A stretch of DNA of 64,000 nt from Leifsonia sp. C5G2 (GTDB taxonomy: Bacteria; Actinomycetota; Actinomycetes; Actinomycetales; Microbacteriaceae): positions 292,360 through 356,359 of the forward strand of contig NZ_JABFMV010000002.1 of the NCBI RefSeq assembly GCF_013359685.1, given 5' to 3'. The position numbers were made by a program, and so were the translations under genes. Positions 14,423 to 22,159 of the stretch are shown piece after piece. The notes beneath the pieces were generated by a model that was not told the DNA's origin, did not search any database, and saw only the letters and a list, made by a program, of their open reading frames with translations. Numbering within the stretch: position 1 is the stretch's first letter; each line of letters starts with the position of its first letter.

Positions 14423-14853
14423 CAAACGCCCCTGCCCGTGTCTCCGTTGGCCTGCGCGATCTTGGCGAGCAGCCCGTTCACGAACCCGGCCGAATCGTCG
14501 GTCGAGAGCACGGTCGCCGCTTCCACGGCCTCCGAGATCGCGACGCCGTCCGGCACCTCGTCGTTGTACAGCACCTCCCACACGCCGATGCGCAGGATGG
14601 CGCGGTCGACGGCGGGCATGCGCGCGAGCGTCCACCCCTGGGCGTAGGTCTCGATCTGCTCGTCGATCTCGTCCTGGTGCTCGATGACACCGTCGAGGAT
14701 CTCACGCGCGTACAGCCACGAGGCCTCCCGCGCCGGCTCGTTCGCCGCGCGCTCCGCCTCGGTCGCCAGCGCCTGCCGGAACGGCGTCTGCCGCAGGTCC
14801 GCGCTGTAGAGCACGTCGAGGGCGCGCTTGCGCGCCTTGGTCCGCGCGCTCAT
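14422..14853 (-). CDS. nusB: Transcription antitermination factor NusB
   Basis: RNA-binding factor that acts with NusE (S10) in rRNA antitermination. 143 aa. It begins SARTKARKRALDVLYSAD, the NusB N-terminal signature, and keeps the helical WTLARMPAVDRAILRIGVWE block near 72-91 and AVEAATVLSTDDSAGFVNGLL near the end. The ATG at 14853 directly abuts the efp stop, so efp-nusB form one transcript. Confidence 0.97.
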   Translation of the reverse strand: MSARTKARKRALDVLYSADLRQTPFRQALATEAERAANEPAREASWLYAREILDGVIEHQDEIDEQIETYAQGWTLARMPAVDRAILRIGVWEVLYNDEVPDGVAISEAVEAATVLSTDDSAGFVNGLLAKIAQANGDTGRGV

Positions 14854-15417
14854 TCAGTCGTTGACGCGGCCGAGGTAGTCGCCCGAGCGGGTGTCGACCT
14901 TGACCTTGGTGCCGGTCTCGAGGAACAGCGGGACCTGGATCTGGTAGCCGGTCTGGACGGTCGCCGGCTTGGTGCCGCCGGTGGAGCGGTCGCCCTGCAG
15001 GCCCGGCTCGGTGTAGGTGATCTCCAGCACAACGGAGGCCGGGAGCTCGACGTACAGCGGCTCGCCCTCGTGCAGCGCGACGGTGACGTTCTGGTTCTCG
15101 AGCATGAAGTTGGCGGCGTCGCCGACGACCGGGCCCGGGATGGTGATCTGGTCGTAGTCGGAGGTGTCCATGAAGACGAAGTCGGCGCCGTCCTGGTACA
15201 GGTACTGGTAGTCGCGGCGGTCGACGTTGGTGATCTCGATCTTGGCGCCGGCGTTGTAGGTGCGGTCGACCGTCTTACCCGTGGTGACGTTCTTCAGCTT
15301 GGTGCGGACGAACGCCCCGCCCTTGCCCGGCTTGACGTGCTGGAACTCGATCACGGACCACAGCTGTCCGTCGATGTTGAGGACGATGCCGTTCTTGATG
15401 TCAGCGGTAGAAGCCAA
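14854..15417 (-). CDS. efp: Translation elongation factor P
   Basis: Relieves ribosome stalling at polyproline. 187 aa in three beta-barrel domains. The tip of domain I reads [15 protein letters not shown], so the residue modified in some bacteria is Lys in [23 protein letters not shown] is the usual central motif. The start is TTG at 15417 ([10 protein letters not shown]). It has its own promoter (-10 TAGAAT, 15516-15511) and a leader of about 90 nt. Confidence 0.97.
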   Translation of the reverse strand: MASTADIKNGIVLNIDGQLWSVIEFQHVKPGKGGAFVRTKLKNVTTGKTVDRTYNAGAKIEITNVDRRDYQYLYQDGADFVFMDTSDYDQITIPGPVVGDAANFMLENQNVTVALHEGEPLYVELPASVVLEITYTEPGLQGDRSTGGTKPATVQTGYQIQVPLFLETGTKVKVDTRSGDYLGRVND

Positions 15418-15486
15418 GGCGAATGTTCCGTTCGTTCGGTGTGAAGATTCGGGTGGATGCCGCGCACGAGAGGGCGGCCCACGGCG

Positions 15487-15516
15487 ACCGCGCGGAGCGG
15501 TCCGGGAAAGATTCTA
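15487..15516 (-). promoter_or_regulatory. efp promoter (-10) and leader hairpin
   Basis: A TAGAAT -10 box (15516-15511) starts right after the aroQ stop. Just downstream, the leader holds GACCGC-N5-GCGGTC (15503-15487), a 6-bp stem. No convincing -35 is seen. This separates efp-nusB from the aro genes upstream. Confidence 0.55.
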
Positions 15517-15520
15517 GACG

Positions 15521-15958
15521 TCAGCGCGCGTTTCGGCGAATGAACGCCAGCGCCAGCCGGTACGACTCGAACCCGAATCCGGCGATCACGCCGGTCGACA
15601 CCGCGGTGATCACGCTGGTGTGGCGGAACTCCTCGCGCGCGTGCGGGTTCGACAGGTGCACCTCGACGACGACCCCGCCGGCGGAGGTGACGAGCGACAC
15701 GGCGTCGCGCAGGGCGAACGAGTAGTGCGTCCACGCGCCGGCGTTCAGGATGACGGGCGCGCCGGTGTCGGCCGCCTCGTGCAGCCAGCGCAGCAGCTGG
15801 CCTTCGTCGTCGGTCTGGCGCAGGTCCACGGTGTCGTCGCCCGCGTCCTCCGCGAGCACCGCGCGCAGGTCGTCGAGCGTCGCCGAACCGTAGACGTCCG
15901 GCTCGCGGGTGCCGAGGCGGCCGAGGTTCGGCCCGTTCAGGACGAGGATGGTCGCCAC
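15521..15958 (-). CDS. aroQ: 3-Dehydroquinate dehydratase, type II
   Basis: Third shikimate-pathway step (3-dehydroquinate to 3-dehydroshikimate). The type II fold is shown by ILVLNGPNLGRLGTREPDVYG with the catalytic Tyr, LNAGAWTHYSFALRDAV (substrate Asn and His neighbourhood) and EVHLSNPHAREEFRHTS. GTG at 15958 (145 aa) is preferred because GGGGAGGA lies 6 bases upstream. GTG at 15964 would overlap the stop of a preceding micro-ORF. Confidence 0.96.
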   Translation of the reverse strand: MATILVLNGPNLGRLGTREPDVYGSATLDDLRAVLAEDAGDDTVDLRQTDDEGQLLRWLHEAADTGAPVILNAGAWTHYSFALRDAVSLVTSAGGVVVEVHLSNPHAREEFRHTSVITAVSTGVIAGFGFESYRLALAFIRRNAR

Positions 15959-15960
15959 GG

Positions 15961-16035
15961 TCACTCCTCCCCGTCCTTCAGCGCGCGCACGCGCACCGCC
16001 GACCAGGTCTCGTCCAGCACGGTCTTCCGGCTCAC
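15961..16035 (-). CDS. Candidate 24-codon micro-ORF between aroB and aroQ
   Basis: Begins GTG at 16035 overlapping the aroB stop (GTGA), encodes a basic 24-residue peptide (SRKTVLDETWSAVRVRALK core), and ends TGA at 15961 overlapping a possible aroQ GTG, again GTGA. Both junctions therefore look like coupled operon joints. No family is recognised. It may be a real small protein, a coupling device that carries ribosomes to aroQ, or chance. Confidence 0.35.
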   Translation of the reverse strand: MSRKTVLDETWSAVRVRALKDGEE

Positions 16036-17111
16036 GAAGCCACCTCCTGGTATGCGGCGAACAGCAGGCTCTGGTCCGGGCCGGCCAGCACGGTCGGCCG
16101 GGCCACGTCGTCGAGCACGATGAAGCGCAGCATACTGCCCCGCGCCTTCTTGTCGCGCTGCATGGTGGCCAGCAGTGTCTGCCATCGGCCCGCCGGGTAG
16201 GTCACGGGCAGTGTGAGCGACTCCAGGATGCGGCGGTGCCGGTCGGCGACCTCGTCGCTCAGCCGGCCGCTCAGCCGGGCGAGCTCCGCGGCGAACACCA
16301 TCCCCACCGAGATGGCGGCGCCGTGCCGCCACTGGTACCGCTCGGCGTGCTCGATCGCGTGGCCGAGGGTGTGGCCGTAGTTGAGGATCTCGCGGAGTCC
16401 CTGCTCGGTGAAGTCCTCCCCCACGACCCGCGCCTTGATGCCGATGGAGAGTTCCACCAGCCGGCGGAACTCCGGTGTCTCGGGATCGGTCGCCCGGTCG
16501 ACGTCGGCTTCGATCGTGTCCAGGATCTCCGGCTCGGCGATGAAGCCGTACTTCACCACCTCGGCGAACCCGGCGAGGATCTCGTTGCGCGGGAGCGAGG
16601 TGAGCGTGTCGAGGTCGCAGATCACGGCGTCGGGCGCATAGAACGCGCCGACCAGGTTCTTGCCTTCCGCGGTGTTGATGCCGGTCTTGCCGCCGACCGC
16701 GGCGTCCACCATCCCGAGCAGCGTCGTCGGCACCTGGATGAGCTTTACGCCGCGCAGCCAGGTCGCGGCCACGAAGCCGGCGAGGTCGGTGACCGATCCT
16801 CCGCCGAAGCCGACCACGGCGTCCGACCGGGTGAAATCGGCCTGGCCCATGATCTGCCAGAGGAACGACGCCACCTCGACGCGCTTGGCCGCCTCCGCAT
16901 CCGGGATCTCGGCGAGCAGCACCTCGTAGCGGCCGACGAGCGACTCGCGCAGCTCGGCCGCGGCGGCGCCGAGCGTCGGCGGGTGCACGACGAGCACCTT
17001 GGCGACGCCGGTGCCGAGGTGCTCGGCGAGCCGGTAGCGCAGGCCGCGGCCGACCAGCACCGGGTACGGGTGCGTGCCCGTGACCAGGATCTCGGTGGGG
17101 GCGTCGGTCAT
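16032..17111 (-). CDS. aroB: 3-Dehydroquinate synthase
   Basis: Second shikimate-pathway step, NAD+ and divalent-metal dependent. 359 aa. The NAD-binding DAVVGFGGGSVTDLAGFVAA segment is near 93-112. LIQVPTTLLGMVDAAVGGKTGIN is the family signature. Metal ligands lie in EILNYGHTLGHAIEH. The ATG at 17111 overlaps the aroK stop (ATGA), so the open frame extending further upstream is not used. Confidence 0.98.
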   Translation of the reverse strand: MTDAPTEILVTGTHPYPVLVGRGLRYRLAEHLGTGVAKVLVVHPPTLGAAAAELRESLVGRYEVLLAEIPDAEAAKRVEVASFLWQIMGQADFTRSDAVVGFGGGSVTDLAGFVAATWLRGVKLIQVPTTLLGMVDAAVGGKTGINTAEGKNLVGAFYAPDAVICDLDTLTSLPRNEILAGFAEVVKYGFIAEPEILDTIEADVDRATDPETPEFRRLVELSIGIKARVVGEDFTEQGLREILNYGHTLGHAIEHAERYQWRHGAAISVGMVFAAELARLSGRLSDEVADRHRRILESLTLPVTYPAGRWQTLLATMQRDKKARGSMLRFIVLDDVARPTVLAGPDQSLLFAAYQEVAS

Positions 17112-17641
17112 GCTGGTCCTTCCGTCTGCGCTCGGTCGTCGCGGGCCGGTGTGCTCTGCACCCAGCGCGCGATCTCGTCGGCGATGGTCTCGATGGGGCG
17201 GGACGAGGTGTCCGCCGTGTAGTCCGCGAGCGACGCGTACAGCTCGCTCCGGGAGGCGACGAGCCGCTTCCACGACTCCAGGTCGGTGATCAGCGGCCGC
17301 TTCCCGCCCGCGATGCGCTTCGCGATGGCCTCCGGACGCACGGTCAGCAGCACGACCCGCGCGGCTCCGAGGTCGGCCTGCGTGTCGCGGTCGAGGACTG
17401 CGCCGCCGCCGAGCGAGACGACGCCGGGGCTGCGCAGCGCCTCCGCCACGGCCTCCCGTTCGAGCGCGCGGAAATGCGGCTCGCCGTGGTCCGCGAAGAT
17501 CTGCGCGATCGGGCCGTGCCCGGCGACCACGACGGCATCCGTGTCGACGAACGGCAGGTCGAGGAGCTTCGCGACCCGCTTGCCGACGCGCGACTTGCCG
17601 GCCGCGGGCGGCCCGATCAGCGCGATGGTGTCGCGTGTCAC
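17108..17641 (-). CDS. aroK: Shikimate kinase
   Basis: Phosphorylates shikimate. 177 aa. Walker A is GPPAAGKSRVG near 10-20. The DTD-like substrate site is PFVDTDAVV near 31-39, GGGAVLDRD near 79 binds shikimate, and GKRPLI is the lid region near 113. GTG start at 17641, 4 bp after the aroC stop; the stop overlaps aroB. Confidence 0.97.
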   Translation of the reverse strand: MTRDTIALIGPPAAGKSRVGKRVAKLLDLPFVDTDAVVVAGHGPIAQIFADHGEPHFRALEREAVAEALRSPGVVSLGGGAVLDRDTQADLGAARVVLLTVRPEAIAKRIAGGKRPLITDLESWKRLVASRSELYASLADYTADTSSRPIETIADEIARWVQSTPARDDRAQTEGPA

Positions 17642-17645
17642 GGCG

Positions 17646-18854
17646 TCAGGCGTAGGGAGCGCTCACGCGCTCCGTGGCGAGGTTCTGCGGGATGCTGTCG
17701 AGGTAGCTCTGCAGGTTGCGCCGCGTCTCGGCGATCGAGTCGCCGCCGAACTTCTCCAGCACGGCGTTCGCCAGCACGAGCGCGACCATCGCCTCCGCGA
17801 CGACCCCGGCGGCCGGGACCGCACAGACGTCGGAGCGCTGGTGGTGCGCCGGCGCGGCCTCGCTGGTGGCGACATCCACCGTTCGCAGCGCGTGCGGCAC
17901 GGTCGCGATCGGCTTCATGCCGGCCCGCACGCGCAGGACGCCGCCCGTGCTCATGCCGCCCTCGGTGCCGCCGGCCTTGTCGCTGGTGCGCACGATCGTG
18001 CCGTCCTCGGCGATCAGCTCGTCGTGCGCCTCCGACCCGCGGCGGGTGGTGGTGAGGAAGCCGTCGCCGATCTCCACACCCTTGATCGCCTGGATGCCCA
18101 TGAGCGCGGCGGCGAGCTGCGCGTCGAGCTTGCGGTCCCAGTGCACGTGCGAGCCGAGCCCCGGCGGGAGGCCGTACGCGAGCACCTCGACGACGCCGCC
18201 GAGCGTGTCGCCGTCCTTGTGGGCGGCATCCACCTCGGCCACCATCCGCTCGGAGGTCGCCGGGTCGAAGCAGCGCAGCGGGTCGGCGTCGAGGGTGTCG
18301 ACGTCCGACGGGCGCGGCAGCGGGGCGTCCTCGGGGACGCGCACCGGACCGATGGAGAGGGTGTGGCTGACCAGCGTGATGCCGAGCTCGGCCAGGAACG
18401 ACCGGGCGACCGCGCCGAGCGACACGCGCGCGGCGGTCTCGCGGGCGCTGGCGCGCTCCAGGATGGGCCGGGCCTCGTCGAAGCCGTACTTCTGCATCCC
18501 GACCAGGTCGGCGTGGCCCGGACGGGGCCGGGTCAGCGCCGCGCCACGGCCGGTCTCGAGGACGGCCGGGTCGACGGGCTCCGGGCTCATCACATCCACC
18601 CACTTCGGCCACTCGGTGTTGCCGATGCGGAGGGCGATCGGGCTGCCCAGGCTGTAGCCGTGGCGCACGCCGCCGGAGACCTCCAGCGCGTCCTGCTCGA
18701 ACTTCATGCGCGCGCCGCGGCCGTAGCCGAGCTTGCGGCGCGCGAGGTCGGCGCGGATGGCGTCGAGCGACACCGGGACCCCGGCGGGGAGACCCTCCAG
18801 GACGGCGATGAGTTCGGGACCGTGGGATTCCCCGGCCGTGAGCCAACGAAGCAT
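17646..18854 (-). CDS. aroC: Chorismate synthase
   Basis: Final shikimate-pathway step (EPSP to chorismate), needing reduced FMN. 402 aa from ATG at 18854 ([15 protein letters not shown], the canonical N-terminus). Signatures: [13 protein letters not shown] near 45-57, [21 protein letters not shown] near 108, and SCRSDVCA-like [15 protein letters not shown] near 330. It is 42 bp downstream of aroE. Confidence 0.98.
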   Translation of the reverse strand: MLRWLTAGESHGPELIAVLEGLPAGVPVSLDAIRADLARRKLGYGRGARMKFEQDALEVSGGVRHGYSLGSPIALRIGNTEWPKWVDVMSPEPVDPAVLETGRGAALTRPRPGHADLVGMQKYGFDEARPILERASARETAARVSLGAVARSFLAELGITLVSHTLSIGPVRVPEDAPLPRPSDVDTLDADPLRCFDPATSERMVAEVDAAHKDGDTLGGVVEVLAYGLPPGLGSHVHWDRKLDAQLAAALMGIQAIKGVEIGDGFLTTTRRGSEAHDELIAEDGTIVRTSDKAGGTEGGMSTGGVLRVRAGMKPIATVPHALRTVDVATSEAAPAHHQRSDVCAVPAAGVVAEAMVALVLANAVLEKFGGDSIAETRRNLQSYLDSIPQNLATERVSAPYA

Positions 18855-18896
18855 GCTTCGATTCTGGCACACGGCCATGGAGCTCCCGCGCCGCGG

Positions 18897-20078
18897 TCAG
18901 ACCTCCAGCGGGGCGCCCTGCTCGTCGATGCCGACGGCGTCGAGCATCGCGGCGAGCACGTCCGGCTCGTCCGGGAGCGGCTGCAGCGGGTCGCCGGAGA
19001 CGAAGATCCGCACCTGCAGCAGTGCCTGGTGCGCGAGCATCGCGAGCCCGGAGACCACCCGTCCGCCCACGGCCTCCCACTGCCGTGCAAGCGGCGTCGG
19101 CCACGGCTCGTACGCCACGTCGAACAGCAGCGAGCGGCGGCGCGTCGAGTCGGTGTAGACGGCCTCGGTCTGCGTGCCGCCCGGGAGGGTGCTGATCACG
19201 AGCTCCGGCACGTCGAGCGAACGGTCGGCCTGCGAGAACGGGCGGATGCGCACGCGCAGTCCGAGGTCGTTCGCGAGCGGCTCGATCCACCCGGCGCGGG
19301 TGAGGTCGCGCACGTGCACGTCGACGCGCTCGGCCCCGAGCTCCGCGGCGGCGACCAGCGCCGACGCGGCCGTCGCTCCCCCGCCCAGGATGTGGACGTA
19401 GCGCGCCTCGTCGAGCCCCGCGGCCTGCAGGGCGCGCACGATGCCGACGACGTCCGTGTTGAATCCGCGCAGGCTGTCCCCGTCGAGCAGCACGGTGTTC
19501 GCGCCGCCGGTCTGCTCGGCGTAGCGGTCGCTCTCCGCCAGCAGCGGGAGCACGGCCTTCTTCAGCGGCATCGTGAGCGAGAGCCCGCGCCACTCCGGGC
19601 CGAGCTCCTGGACGAAGTCGGCGAGGCCGTCCTCGGTCACCTCGACGGCCTCGTACGACCAGTCCAGGCCGAGCGCCTCGTAGGCCGCCCGGTGAAGGGC
19701 AGGCGACTGGGAGTGCTGGATGGGCGACCCGAGCACCGCGAGGCGGCGGCTCGGCGCTGCGGCCTTCCGCGGCTTGGCCTTCGGTTTGGCAGCCGCCTTC
19801 GCGGGCGCCGGTTCGGGCTCCACGACGGGCTCCGGCTCCGAGTCCCCCGGCTCTTCGCGCTCGACCGCCGCCTCGGCCTCCGCGACCGCGGCCTCCTCGG
19901 CTTCGCGCTCGCGCTCGGCCTCGACGAGCTCCGCGATGCCGGCCTCCGCCGACGCTTCGGAGACGCCGTCCTCGACCGCAGGCTCGTCCTCCGCCTCTGC
20001 TCCGGCCGTCATCTCGCGATCGTCCTCGAGCACCGCAGGCTCACCCGTCTCCTCGTCCGTGCGCTTGCGCTCATCCAT
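18897..20078 (-). CDS. aroE: Shikimate dehydrogenase with a 110-residue acidic N-terminal extension
   Basis: Reduces 3-dehydroshikimate. The catalytic domain is residues about 112-393: LGSPIQHSQSPALH at 116-129, SLTMPLKKAVLP with the catalytic Lys, GANTVL, and the nucleotide loop GGGATAAS. Residues 1-93 are Glu/Ala-rich and almost certainly disordered, followed by a basic AKAAAKPKAKPRK patch (94-105). The ATG at 20078 lies inside the mltG stop region (ATGGATGA overlap), which supports the long start over an internal one. Length is 393 aa against about 270-280 for the family. Confidence 0.93.
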   Translation of the reverse strand: MDERKRTDEETGEPAVLEDDREMTAGAEAEDEPAVEDGVSEASAEAGIAELVEAEREREAEEAAVAEAEAAVEREEPGDSEPEPVVEPEPAPAKAAAKPKAKPRKAAAPSRRLAVLGSPIQHSQSPALHRAAYEALGLDWSYEAVEVTEDGLADFVQELGPEWRGLSLTMPLKKAVLPLLAESDRYAEQTGGANTVLLDGDSLRGFNTDVVGIVRALQAAGLDEARYVHILGGGATAASALVAAAELGAERVDVHVRDLTRAGWIEPLANDLGLRVRIRPFSQADRSLDVPELVISTLPGGTQTEAVYTDSTRRRSLLFDVAYEPWPTPLARQWEAVGGRVVSGLAMLAHQALLQVRIFVSGDPLQPLPDEPDVLAAMLDAVGIDEQGAPLEV

Positions 20079-21684
20079 AGCCGGGGTTGTCCTTCATCCA
20101 CTGCTGCCACTTCTCCACGGCCGCCTCGTGCTCGGCCTGCGTCGTCGAGAAGATCGTCTCGCCGGTCTGCAGGTTCCAGGTCACGAAGTACATCCACGAC
20201 CCGTCCGCGGGATGCTGCACCGCGTTGATCGCCAGGTCGCCCGGGTTCGAGATCGGACCGACCGGGAGGCCGGGGTGCACGTAGGTGTTGTACGGGTTGT
20301 TGGGGTCCTCGCGCTCGGCGTCGGTCGTCGTCACCCGGTCGGTGTGCCCGGTGCCGTAGGCCACCGTGGCGTCCGACTGCAGGTCCCAGCCCTGCGCGAT
20401 GCGGTTGAGGAAGACGCGGGCCACCTTCGGGTAGTCGTCCTTGAGGCCGGCCTCCCGCTGCACGATCGAGGCCAGCACGATCGTGTTCCAGCGGTTCTCG
20501 GGAGCGACGCCCGCCTGGTCCAGCGCCTGGAACATCCGGTCGACCATCGTCTTGATCGCCTGCTGCGCCGTGGTGCCGGGAGCGAACGTGTACGTCGCGG
20601 GGAACAGGAAGCCCTCGAGCGACTTCGCCTCCGCCGGGGCGCCGTACGCCTGCGGATTCGCCGCGGCCGCCTGCAGGTCGGCCAGCGGGATCTTCGTGGC
20701 GTCGGCGACCGTCTGCAGGATGTCCTTCTCGGCCGTCCCCTCCGGGATGACCGCCGTGTTCTCGACACGCGACTGCGGGTCCTGCAGGGCGGCCAGCGCC
20801 GACGCGGCGCTCATCTTCTTCGCCAGCTTGAAGACGCCGGGCTGGAACTCGGGATCGGACTTCTGCCGCAGCAGAAGCGAGTAGAACGCCTCGTACGTCT
20901 TCACGACCCCGGCCTTCGCGAGGTTGTTCGCGATGGTCGAGCCGTCGTCGCCCGACTTGATCGTGAACATGACCTCGCCGCTGCCGCTGCCGGTGTAGTC
21001 GTTCGCGGGCGGGAACAACGCATCCTGGAGCTTCACGATCTGCGGCTGGAAGATGGCGTACGCTCCCCCGGCCAGGCCGCCGAGGACCGCGAGGATCACG
21101 ACGGTGACGATGAGCCCCCGCACCCAGCGGCGCTTCTTCGGCGGTTCGTCGTGCGACAGGTAGTGCTGCTGTCGCCAGATCAGCGGATGGCCGTCTTCGG
21201 CGGTCTCGTCTTCGGTGTCCTCGAGCACGCCGGACAGAGTACGCGCAGGATGGTCCGGGGGCGAGGCGACCCGGTCGTCGGACCCGTGACGGGCGGCGGC
21301 CCCGACGGGCTGCGGCTCCTCCACCTGGGCGATCGGGCCGGTCATGACGGCGTCGAAGTCGAGCCCGGCGAGGGCGGCGAGGTCGGCGGACGACTCCTGC
21401 GTCGGCGTCGGCGACGAGATGGGCTCGCCGCCGAGGGTCCACCCGGCAGCGGACGGAGTGGATGCGGCGGAGACCGGCGGGGCAGGATTCTCGGGCTGCG
21501 GCTCCTCCTGCGGAGCGAGCCGTGCCTCCTCCGCCTCGCGGGCGGCACGAGCCTCGCGCCGGGTCATGGGCGGGCGCTCCGCCGGAGCCGACAGGCTCGC
21601 GGGCGGATTCTGCGGAGCCGCCGGCGGCCGGTTCACAGCCGGGAAGGCGGGCGGCTCCGGCCGCTCCTGGGGGTTGTGAGACAA
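20071..21684 (-). CDS. mltG: Endolytic murein transglycosylase MltG
   Basis: Cuts nascent glycan strands outside the membrane (YceG family). About 185 residues of Pro/Glu-rich cytoplasmic sequence precede KKRRW and one transmembrane helix at about 190-211. The extracellular part holds a LysM-like segment (GSTIANNLAKAGVV) and the catalytic block ASIVQREAGLKDDYPKVARV with the essential Glu. A TTG start at 21684 (537 aa) follows the ruvX stop by one base. A longer frame overlapping ruvX exists but is less likely. Confidence 0.94.
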   Translation of the reverse strand: MSHNPQERPEPPAFPAVNRPPAAPQNPPASLSAPAERPPMTRREARAAREAEEARLAPQEEPQPENPAPPVSAASTPSAAGWTLGGEPISSPTPTQESSADLAALAGLDFDAVMTGPIAQVEEPQPVGAAARHGSDDRVASPPDHPARTLSGVLEDTEDETAEDGHPLIWRQQHYLSHDEPPKKRRWVRGLIVTVVILAVLGGLAGGAYAIFQPQIVKLQDALFPPANDYTGSGSGEVMFTIKSGDDGSTIANNLAKAGVVKTYEAFYSLLLRQKSDPEFQPGVFKLAKKMSAASALAALQDPQSRVENTAVIPEGTAEKDILQTVADATKIPLADLQAAAANPQAYGAPAEAKSLEGFLFPATYTFAPGTTAQQAIKTMVDRMFQALDQAGVAPENRWNTIVLASIVQREAGLKDDYPKVARVFLNRIAQGWDLQSDATVAYGTGHTDRVTTTDAEREDPNNPYNTYVHPGLPVGPISNPGDLAINAVQHPADGSWMYFVTWNLQTGETIFSTTQAEHEAAVEKWQQWMKDNPGYG

Positions 21685-21685
21685 G

Positions 21686-22153
21686 CTAAGGTCCAATGCT
21701 CGATTCGACGGTGTCACCCGGCGGACGGCCTGTGGCCCGCTCCGCATCGAGGGCGTGCTGCAAAATTATCGTGGCCGCGACCTGATCGACGACGGGACGC
21801 GCCTTCTTCGTATTCCTGCCCGACGCGCGGAGCGCCGAGGTCGCGGACACGGTCGAAAGACGCTCGTCCACCATTCGTACCGGAACATCGACCTCCGAAG
21901 CCAGCGATTCGGCGAAACCGATCGCATCCGCGGTGGAGGCCGTGCGCGCTCCCGAGAGCGCCAGCGGCAGTCCGACGATAACCTCGAAGGCTCCGAGTTC
22001 CCCGACGATCTCCGCGATCCTGCGGCGATCCGCAGCGTCCTCGGAGCGTGCGACCGTCTCGACGGGCGTGGCCAGCATCCCGTGCAGGTCGGACCGGCTC
22101 ACGCCGATCCGCACCTTGCCGACGTCGATGCCGACCCGCACCCCGCTGCGCAC
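21686..22153 (-). CDS. ruvX: Holliday-junction-resolvase-like protein RuvX (YqgF)
   Basis: RNase H-fold nuclease-like protein linked in other bacteria to rRNA processing or recombination. 155 aa. GIDVGKVRIGVSRSD carries the first catalytic Asp, VIVGLPLALSG the conserved core, and VRMVDERLSTVSA the later Asp/Glu segment. It lies between alaS (6 bp upstream) and mltG, the usual alaS-ruvX-mltG-aroE order. Confidence 0.95.
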   Translation of the reverse strand: MRSGVRVGIDVGKVRIGVSRSDLHGMLATPVETVARSEDAADRRRIAEIVGELGAFEVIVGLPLALSGARTASTADAIGFAESLASEVDVPVRMVDERLSTVSATSALRASGRNTKKARPVVDQVAATIILQHALDAERATGRPPGDTVESSIGP

Positions 22154-22159
22154 CCGGCG

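Noticed and set aside
15961-16332. A 123-codon frame overlapping the 3' end of aroB
   Set aside because: Most of it is aroB in another frame; only the last 24 codons after the aroB stop are of interest and are reported separately.
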